Assembly (NCBI GenBank): GCA_003450735.1
Contig: DMEZ01000059.1
Span: 9,535 to 23,544, forward strand
Length of the DNA: 14,010 nucleotides
Direction of reading: 5' to 3'
Source of the DNA: Elusimicrobiota bacterium
GTDB taxonomy: Bacteria > Elusimicrobiota > Elusimicrobia > UBA1565
The notes below the pieces were generated by a model that was given only the letters and a program-made list of their open reading frames with translations, searched no databases and was not told the origin of the DNA. How positions within the stretch are numbered: the first letter of the stretch is position 1; each line of letters begins with the position of its first letter. Both the position numbers and the translations under genes were made by a program. Positions 7,107-13,201 of this stretch are shown piece after piece.

Positions 7107-8795
7107 ATGCGCCGTCCCAGCGCCCTCTTCCCCTGGCTGGCCGCCCTGCTGTCCTTCCTGGCCTTCCTGCCCGCCCTGGACGGCTCCTTTCAGGACTTCG
7201 ACGACGCCGCGAACATCGTCGAGAACCCGGAGTACCGGGGCCTCGGCTTGGCCCGCCTGCGCTGGATGTTCACCGCGTTCCTGGGCGGCCACTACATCCC
7301 GGTGACGTGGATGAGCTTCGGGCTGGACTACCATCTCTACGGCATGGCCCCCTGGGGCTATCATCTCACGAACCTCCTGCTCCACTCCGCCAACGCCGCC
7401 CTCGTCTTCTTCCTGGCGAAGCGCCTGCTCGCCGCGGCCCGTCCCGAGGCCCCGCCGCTCCCGCTGGACCTCTGCGCTCTCTTCGCGGCCCTGCACTTCG
7501 GGATCCATCCCCTGCGCGCCGAGTCCGTCTGCTGGGTGACCGAGCGCCGGGACGTGCTCTGCGGGCTCTTCTTCCTCGGCTCCGCCCTCTTCCATCTCCG
7601 CCGGCTCGAAAGCGAGGGCCGCGGCGGCGGAGGCCCCTCGATCGCCCTCTTCGCCCTGGCCCTCCTTTCCAAGGTCTCGGCCCTGGCCCTGCCCTTCATG
7701 CTGCTCGCCGCGGACCTCACTCCTCTCAAGAGGGTCCCGACCGACAGGCCCCTCCTCCGATGGGAGCCATGGGCTCCCCTCGTGCGGGAGAAGCTCCCCT
7801 ACCTGGCGCTCTCGGCGGCCGCGGCGCTCATCGCCTTCGTCGCCCAATCGCATCAGGCGACCGGGCTGATCCCGCTGACCGGCCATGGCCTCGCGAGCCG
7901 CCTCGTCCAGTCCTGCTACGGCCTGGTCTTCTACGTCCGAAAGAGCCTCTGGCCCGGCGACCTTTCGCCCATGGTGGACCTGCTGCCGCCCTTGTCTCCC
8001 CTGGCGCCGGCCTTCGCGGCCTCCCTGCTCGCCGCCGCCGCGGCCCTCGCGTGGGCGGCTGCGCGTCTGCGCCGAGGGAAGCCGGGGCTGGCGTGCGCCG
8101 CCTTCGCGTACGCCGCCATGGTCTTCCCCGTCCTGGGGTTTTTCCAGAACGGCGCCCAGCTCGTGGCCGACCGCTACAGCTACTTGGCCTGCCTCCCCTG
8201 GACGCTCCTGGCCGCCGGCTGGCTTCTGGCCAGCCGCGCCCGGCGGCTCGCGGCCGTCCTCTGTGCGGCCTACCTCCTGGCCTTGGGCTGCCGCGCGTAC
8301 GCCCAGGCGAGGCTTTGGCGCGACCCGGTCGTCCTCTGGGACCACGCCCTCGCCCTCGACCCCCTCTCGCCCCGGTCCAACGAGATGCGGGCCCTGGCCG
8401 CGGTCCAGAGGAGGGACTGGGCGACGGTCGTCAGGACCCTCGAGCGCTGCGAGTCCGTCCGCCCCGTCTTCGTGCTGACCCGTTCGCACTGGTGCTCCGC
8501 CCTGGTGGGATTGGGCCGCTGGGACGAGGCCGCGGCCAAGTGCGGGGAAGTCCTGCGGGCCCTGCCGGGGTCGGATCCCGTCCGCCGCAACCTCGCGCGG
8601 GCGCACAACAACCTCTGCGCCGAGGCTTTGAAGGCGATGCGGTTCGCCGAAGCCGAGGACCGCTGCCGCTCGGCCCTGTCGGTCCTGCCGGAGCATCCGT
8701 CCGCGCGCAGGAACCTCTGCGGGCTGCTGACCCTGCAGGGACGCAGGAGCGAGGCGAAGCGTTTCTGCCGGGCCGGCGGGCCGACCCCTCAATAG
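7107..8795 (+). CDS. Polytopic TMTC-like GT-C membrane protein with C-terminal Cys-paired TPRs
   Basis: The 562-residue protein begins at ATG 7107, 11 bp after the amylase stop, with no clear Shine-Dalgarno. TM1 (about 5-24) is followed by an extracytoplasmic loop with acidic D30-F-D-D33 and NIVENPEYRG. Then come YIPVTWMSFGLDYHLYG, GYHLTNLLLHSANAALVF and FGIHPLRAESVCWVTERRDVL, the hallmarks of the bacterial family related to eukaryotic TMTC O-mannosyltransferases (GT-C fold). More membrane helices run to about residue 395. Residues about 406-560 form TPRs. Three consecutive repeats carry cysteines at the same two positions (C463/C479, C504/C520, C538/C554). A lipid-linked-sugar-dependent glycosyltransferase is the likely role, by family; the acceptor is unknown. 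Its 3' end overlaps the opposite-strand gene by 7 bp. Confidence 0.85.
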   Translation: MRRPSALFPWLAALLSFLAFLPALDGSFQDFDDAANIVENPEYRGLGLARLRWMFTAFLGGHYIPVTWMSFGLDYHLYGMAPWGYHLTNLLLHSANAALVFFLAKRLLAAARPEAPPLPLDLCALFAALHFGIHPLRAESVCWVTERRDVLCGLFFLGSALFHLRRLESEGRGGGGPSIALFALALLSKVSALALPFMLLAADLTPLKRVPTDRPLLRWEPWAPLVREKLPYLALSAAAALIAFVAQSHQATGLIPLTGHGLASRLVQSCYGLVFYVRKSLWPGDLSPMVDLLPPLSPLAPAFAASLLAAAAALAWAAARLRRGKPGLACAAFAYAAMVFPVLGFFQNGAQLVADRYSYLACLPWTLLAAGWLLASRARRLAAVLCAAYLLALGCRAYAQARLWRDPVVLWDHALALDPLSPRSNEMRALAAVQRRDWATVVRTLERCESVRPVFVLTRSHWCSALVGLGRWDEAAAKCGEVLRALPGSDPVRRNLARAHNNLCAEALKAMRFAEAEDRCRSALSVLPEHPSARRNLCGLLTLQGRRSEAKRFCRAGGPTPQ

Positions 8796-10531
8796 CTCCC
8801 GTACGCCGGCTCGGCCGACAGCGTCTTCAGGCGCTCCCCCAGCGACGAGGCCTTGCCCGCGTCTTTGCGCCGCCGGGCCAGCTGGAGACGCGCCTTCATC
8901 ACCGGAGGGTAGGTCGGGTCCAGCGCTTGAGCCTGGTCTAGCAGCCGCTCGGCCTCCGCCAAGGGCTCCGGCCCCGTGAGCCTGGCCAGCCAGATCCGCG
9001 TGTAGCCCTTCAGCTCCAGGGCCCGCGCATCCAGGGGATGCAGGCGCGCCGCCTCGTCGGCCTCGGCCGCGGCCTCGCGGACCAGGCGGAGCTTCTCTTC
9101 CGCGCCCCCCGCGGCGTCCGAGGCGTTGAAGAGGGCGATGGACAGGTCCCAGCGATACTGCAGTTCGTACGGATCCGCCCGGGCCGCGCGCTCCAGGTGC
9201 GCGAGAGCCTCGGCCGGACGGCCCGAAGCGGAGGCGACGCGCCAGCGGCGGTAGAAGGCGTCCGCGCGGCAAAGAGCCCCGGCCGCCAGGACGCCGAGCG
9301 CGCACAGCAGAACGGCCGAGAAGGGCGCGGCGCGCCTCCCCACGGGGACGGGCGGCGCGGCGAAGAGCAGCCCGGCGAAAACAGAGGCCAGGGCCAGGCT
9401 CGCGATGGAGCAGGGATCGAACTTGAGCTGGACGAAGAGCCCCAGCAGGCTCGCGGCCAGCGCGGCGCGCAGGCTCCGCTCCTCCCCCTCTCCCAGGGCG
9501 CGCCAGGCTCCCAGCGCCGCGGCCCAGACCAGCCAGAGGCAGGCCGCGGCCCCGAGCAGGCCTGTCGTGGACAGGGCCTGGACGAGGTCGTTGTGGGCGA
9601 AGGATTGGCTGCGGAACGCCCCCATGAGCTCGTAAAGCCGCGCGGTCTTGTGGGCGCGGTACGCCCACAGGAAGGTGTCCGGACCGGAGCCGAGCCAAGG
9701 GTGTTCCAGGAAGGCGCGCCAGCCCGTCTTCCAGAGCTCCCAGCGGGCGGCGTCCACGAAGGAGGTCTTGCGGAGGAAGGAGACGGCGGCCACCGCGCCG
9801 AGGAGGAGCGCGCCGGCCAGCAGAAGGGTCTTCGGAGAGGGGCGCCGTTCCTTGGATCCAAGGACGAGGTACGCGGCGGCGGCCGCGGCGGCCCCGAGCC
9901 AGGCGGCCCGGGACTGGGTCAGGAAGAGGGCGGCTGCGATCAGCGGGAGACCGGCCCAGGCGAGCGCACGGTCGGCACGCTCCTCGGAGCGCATGAGATG
10001 CAGAGCCGGCGCGGGGAGCATGAGGAGCCAGGCCCCGAGCAGGACCGGCGTGGCCAGGGTCGAGTACGGCCGCCCCTGCGAGACCGCCGGGAATCCCGGC
10101 AGGGGCTCGACGCCGGCGCGCTGAAGCAGCGCGTGCAGGCCGACCAGCGCCCCGGCCGCGAGGCAGGCCCGCAGGAACAGCCGTCCGTCGGAAGGCTCGG
10201 CCCCCCAGCGCGCGGCGTAGAAGGCGGCGGCGCAGAGCGCGGCCTGCAGGAGGCCCCAGACCCTGACGCGGTGCTGCCCCAGCAGGCTCACCCAGGGATC
10301 GACGGACAGGGCGGCCGAGAGCAGGAGGACGAGGCTCAGCGCGAGCAGAGGCAGGTCCAAGGGCGTCCGGAGGCTTTCGGGGCCCTTCTTTTTGAAGGCC
10401 GCTCCCCAGGCGAGGGCGCAGGCGCTCAGGGCGAAGAGGAGGAGCTTGGGGAGGGCCGTCCCGTCATCGAGCGAGCCGGAGAATCCCAGCGGTACCGCCG
10501 CCGCGATCCCGAGCAGGCCGAGGCGGGTCAA
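8789..10531 (-). CDS. O-antigen ligase/polymerase family (Wzy_C) membrane protein with C-terminal TPRs
   Basis: The 580-residue protein starts at TTG (10531-10529), overlapping the upstream stop as TTGA; no strong Shine-Dalgarno is visible, so coupling is likely. About ten or more hydrophobic helices span residues 5-425. The Wzy_C region has TQSRAAWLG (205-213, candidate R208), HPWLGSGPDTFLWAYR (277-292) and FAHNDLVQALSTTGLLG (311-326, candidate H313), the family's characteristic periplasmic-loop motifs. Residues about 428-560 form a helical TPR-like tail. Members transfer undecaprenyl-linked glycan to lipid A (WaaL), polymerise O-antigen (Wzy) or glycosylate pilins and other proteins (PglL/TfpO); sequence alone does not separate these. 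The immediately upstream, overlapping gene encodes a pilin-like protein, which makes the protein-glycosylating option attractive but unproven. Confidence 0.88.
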   Translation of the reverse strand: MTRLGLLGIAAAVPLGFSGSLDDGTALPKLLLFALSACALAWGAAFKKKGPESLRTPLDLPLLALSLVLLLSAALSVDPWVSLLGQHRVRVWGLLQAALCAAAFYAARWGAEPSDGRLFLRACLAAGALVGLHALLQRAGVEPLPGFPAVSQGRPYSTLATPVLLGAWLLMLPAPALHLMRSEERADRALAWAGLPLIAAALFLTQSRAAWLGAAAAAAAYLVLGSKERRPSPKTLLLAGALLLGAVAAVSFLRKTSFVDAARWELWKTGWRAFLEHPWLGSGPDTFLWAYRAHKTARLYELMGAFRSQSFAHNDLVQALSTTGLLGAAACLWLVWAAALGAWRALGEGEERSLRAALAASLLGLFVQLKFDPCSIASLALASVFAGLLFAAPPVPVGRRAAPFSAVLLCALGVLAAGALCRADAFYRRWRVASASGRPAEALAHLERAARADPYELQYRWDLSIALFNASDAAGGAEEKLRLVREAAAEADEAARLHPLDARALELKGYTRIWLARLTGPEPLAEAERLLDQAQALDPTYPPVMKARLQLARRRKDAGKASSLGERLKTLSAEPAYGSY

Positions 10532-11268
10532 TACCGGTACCAGGGCACTCCGCGCGAGTCTTCGTGCGTGCAGTCGATGACGACGGTGCCGTAGAGGGGC
10601 GAGTCCCTGTCCGCGACGTAGAGCCAGCCCCCGGAGTCCTCGAGCTGGCCCTCCAGGTCGAACTGGTCGCGCACCCGCGTGAGCAGGCGCACCTTGGCCC
10701 CGCGCGCGTGGCCGGCGACCTCGATCTCCGGGAGGGCCTTGAGGAACTTGCCGTTCTCGGTGAGCTGGCGCAGGTCCACGGGGTAGCGTCCCTCGGAATC
10801 GCCGCTGAAGACGGCCAGGGCGGCCCTCACCGACCCCAGGGCGCCTTTCGCGCGGGACTCGGCCTGGACGGCCAGGATCTTCTTGAGGGCCTCGGGGTCG
10901 GCCAGGGCCTGGAGCTTGTCGTTGAGGGACTTCAGGCCCTTCTCGATCTCCGCCTGCCGCTTGGGCGCGGGCGCGGCGGAGGATTCGTCGATCAGCGCGG
11001 CGAGGTTCTTGTCGACGCGGGACAAAAGCTCCTTCGTCCCATCCGGGTCGACGAGGCGGGCGAGCTCGCGGTCCACCTCCTGCAGGGCCTTCAACTTCTC
11101 GGGAGTGAGCTGGGACTCGTTCGAGAGGGTCTCCACGGCGGTCTGCAGGGTCAGCAGGGCCTCCTGCGGCGCGGACGCAGTCCGCGACGCAGGCTTCTCC
11201 GGATCCTGCACGGCGACCTGCGCCGCCAGCGGGGCGGCGGCGAGAAGAAGGGTGAGCAAGCTCGTCAT
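10528..11268 (-). CDS. Secreted coiled-coil protein with a type II pseudopilin-like headgroup domain
   Basis: The 246-residue product starts at ATG 11268, overlapping the upstream GH13 stop as ATGA, with AAGGAG about 8 bases upstream. Residues 1-16 are a short Sec signal peptide ending LAA. Residues 35-138 are charged and heptad-like, probably a helical or coiled-coil stalk. Residues 141-246 resemble the soluble headgroup of GspG-like pseudopilins: KGALGSVRAALAVFSGDSEGRYP, DLRQLTENGKFLKALPEIEVAGH, GGWLYV and GTVVIDCTHEDSRGVPWYRY. What is missing is the pilin N-terminus: no prepilin peptidase site (G/FTLIE) and no hydrophobic assembly helix. It therefore cannot join a pilus in the usual way and is more likely a free periplasmic or secreted protein. 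The headgroup match is by eye and the function is unknown. Confidence 0.75.
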   Translation of the reverse strand: MTSLLTLLLAAAPLAAQVAVQDPEKPASRTASAPQEALLTLQTAVETLSNESQLTPEKLKALQEVDRELARLVDPDGTKELLSRVDKNLAALIDESSAAPAPKRQAEIEKGLKSLNDKLQALADPEALKKILAVQAESRAKGALGSVRAALAVFSGDSEGRYPVDLRQLTENGKFLKALPEIEVAGHARGAKVRLLTRVRDQFDLEGQLEDSGGWLYVADRDSPLYGTVVIDCTHEDSRGVPWYRY

Positions 11269-13169
11269 GGGTTCGCTCCTTCCGCTTGGATATCCTTGAG
11301 CCGGTAGAGCCCCGGCTCCAGGGAGTCCTGCAGCGTCAAGCCGGCGTCTTGCGCTTTCAGGTCGATCTTGACCGGCTTGAAGCCCAGGTCAGAGATGAAA
11401 GCCTTGCGCAGGCCGGGACGGGAACGGGACTCCATCAGGAAGCCCGTCCAGCCGGCCGGCTCCGGGGAGCGCAGGGGCTCCACGCAGTAGTCGCCCAGCT
11501 CGGCACGCACGGCCTTGGCCGCCGAGAAGGTCTCGCTGAAGAGCTTCGTGAGGGCCGGGTCCTCGGCGCTCCAGTCGATGCGCACCGGCGTGCTGAAGGG
11601 CAGGGTCTTGTGCTCCCAGGGGACGGCCTTGTCGAAGCCGATCTCCTGCCCGTTGTAGAAGAGGAACGCTCCGGGCAGGAGCGCGGTGGCCAGGGCGGCG
11701 GCGGGAAGGCGCTCGCCGAAGATCTTCCGGGGGGCCTTCTCGTCGTGGTTGCCGACGAAGACGAGGCTGCCGGCCCCGGCGGTGCGGCAGGAGAGGAAGG
11801 CGGCCCGGTCCAAGGCCGCCAGCGCCTCCGCGGGGTTCCCCCCCGCCAGGGCGTCATACCAGCCGGTCTGGCCCTCGAGGCGGCCGTCCTCCCACTTGTT
11901 GTAGACCGCGTCGAACCCGACGGCGGAGAGCATGTCCTGGTCGGCGTAGGCCTCGGCGATGAAGCCTGTCTCGGGCTTGAGCGAGCGGACCTCCCGGAAG
12001 AGCTCCTCGAAGAACTCGGCCTTGGGCATGCCGACGCCCCAGTTGCGCCCGAAGTTGTGGTTCAAGTCCTGGTAGGCCATGTCCACGCGGAAGCCGTCCA
12101 CGTCGAAGCGCTCCACCCAGCTGCGCACGATCTGCGCCATGCGCCGGCGCGTCTCGGGACGGCTGTAGTCCACCTGCGCGGTGTCGTCCCAGGTGGCCAG
12201 GTCGCCGAACACCTCGTAGCCGCCGTGGTGCACCCAGAGCTTCCGGCCCTTGTGCTTGACCAGGAACCAGCCCTTGGGCGGCTTGTCGGCCTTGGGATCG
12301 GGCTTCCGGTGGATGTAGTAGCTTGGATCCTCCTTCAGGAGGACGCTGTCCATCGAGGTGTGGTTGGGGACGAAGTCGATGATCACCTTGAGCCCCGCCT
12401 CATGGGCCAGCCTCACGAAGCGCTTGAAGTCCGCCTCGCTGCCGAGGGAGGGCTCGACCGTCCGGTGGTCCCGGATGGAGTAGGGCGAGCCGCCGCCGGT
12501 GCCCCAGCGCCCCCGCTCGCCGATGGGGAAGAGGCCCAGCGGCCAGACCGCGTCGAAGCCTTTGTCCTTGATGGGCCCGAAGTCCGAAGCCTCGAAGTCG
12601 CGGAAGAACACCTCGCGGGGCGTCGAGGTGGAGAGCGCCTCGCCGCTGCGCCGGCCCTTCAGGTTGTAGGCGCGCGGGAAGATCTGGTAGATGCGGGCCT
12701 TGCGCGCCCACTGGGCCTTGTCCCGCTCCAGGAACTCCTTCCCGAGCTGAGCGGCGAAGCCCTGCAGGAGCGCGTCGAGCTTGGCATTCTTCTCCTTGTC
12801 CGGCAGGGCGGCCGCGGAGAGCTCCGAGAGGGCCTTGCGCGTCTCCCCCGTCCAGGGGGCCAGGGACAGGAGGCTGTCGAGATAGCTGAAGCAGTCCGGC
12901 AGCTGGTGCAGGAAGGCGTCGCCGAAACGGGCCTCCAGTCCCCTCTTCGTATAAAGGAAGCCTTCCAATCCCGCGCTCTGGGCCGCGGCGGCCAGGCCGT
13001 TGGGGTGGCGGAACACGAAGGGGCGGATGACCGCCGAGCCGTTCTTCCAGCGCCCCGTGGAGAGCACCTCGCGCAGTTCCTGGGTGGAGGCCTGGCGCAG
13101 GTCCTGGGCGCCGGCCGGCAGCACGAACGACAAAAGGAGGAGAAGGGTCTGGGTCATGGCGGAACTCAT
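11265..13169 (-). CDS. Secreted GH13 alpha-amylase-family enzyme with a novel-looking N-terminal region
   Basis: Up to 634 residues. Coordinates give the longest form (ATG 13169); an in-frame ATG at 13157 fits the predicted promoter better and would give 630. Neither has a Shine-Dalgarno. The N-terminus is a signal peptide ending PAGA. Residues about 23-155 are mostly helical and match no domain I know. The GH13 barrel starts at ARIYQIFPRAYNL: DFVPNHTS (265-272), GFRVDMAY with nucleophile D363, GFIAEAY with acid/base E406, FVGNHDE with D476, and FYNGQEIG (505-511). The segment GLFPIGERGRWGTGGGSPYSIRDH (212-235) is typical of bacterial GH13 enzymes related to neopullulanase and maltosyl-transfer groups; I cannot assign a subfamily. 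A C-terminal beta domain follows. It acts on alpha-glucans or related oligosaccharides outside the cytoplasm and leads a three-gene minus-strand operon. Confidence 0.9.
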   Translation of the reverse strand: MSSAMTQTLLLLLSFVLPAGAQDLRQASTQELREVLSTGRWKNGSAVIRPFVFRHPNGLAAAAQSAGLEGFLYTKRGLEARFGDAFLHQLPDCFSYLDSLLSLAPWTGETRKALSELSAAALPDKEKNAKLDALLQGFAAQLGKEFLERDKAQWARKARIYQIFPRAYNLKGRRSGEALSTSTPREVFFRDFEASDFGPIKDKGFDAVWPLGLFPIGERGRWGTGGGSPYSIRDHRTVEPSLGSEADFKRFVRLAHEAGLKVIIDFVPNHTSMDSVLLKEDPSYYIHRKPDPKADKPPKGWFLVKHKGRKLWVHHGGYEVFGDLATWDDTAQVDYSRPETRRRMAQIVRSWVERFDVDGFRVDMAYQDLNHNFGRNWGVGMPKAEFFEELFREVRSLKPETGFIAEAYADQDMLSAVGFDAVYNKWEDGRLEGQTGWYDALAGGNPAEALAALDRAAFLSCRTAGAGSLVFVGNHDEKAPRKIFGERLPAAALATALLPGAFLFYNGQEIGFDKAVPWEHKTLPFSTPVRIDWSAEDPALTKLFSETFSAAKAVRAELGDYCVEPLRSPEPAGWTGFLMESRSRPGLRKAFISDLGFKPVKIDLKAQDAGLTLQDSLEPGLYRLKDIQAEGANP

Positions 13170-13176
13170 TGTAGCA
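13168..13176 (-). promoter_or_regulatory. Extended -10 promoter element for the GH13 operon
   Basis: On the minus strand 13176-13168 reads TGCTACAAT, an extended -10 (TGn plus TACAAT, five of six matches to TATAAT). Transcription would begin near 13161, four bases before ATG 13157 and after ATG 13169. That favours 13157 as the true start and an almost leaderless mRNA. I see no convincing -35, which extended -10 promoters can do without. Confidence 0.4.
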
Positions 13177-13188
13177 TAAGGATTTTTG

Positions 13189-13194
13189 TATGAT
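13189..13194 (+). promoter_or_regulatory. -10 box of the permease gene, giving a leaderless mRNA
   Basis: TATGAT (five of six matches to TATAAT) ends 7 bases before ATG 13202, so the predicted transcription start is at about 13201, one base before the start codon. No Shine-Dalgarno precedes the ATG and no good -35 is visible. The element lies in the 32-bp divergent spacer with the opposing GH13 promoter. Confidence 0.45.
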
Positions 13195-13201
13195 TCCCGC
13201 C

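Noticed and set aside
7074..9698. Very long minus-strand open frame opposite the TMTC-like gene
   Set aside because: Its product is Gly/Arg/Glu-rich low complexity without domains. It overlaps well-supported genes on the plus strand and in another minus frame, a usual effect of high GC at third positions.
11286..13193. 635-codon plus-strand open frame antisense to the second GH13 gene
   Set aside because: The GH13 strand has a full catalytic motif set and signal peptide; the antisense product is Val/Leu/Gly/Glu-biased shadow sequence.
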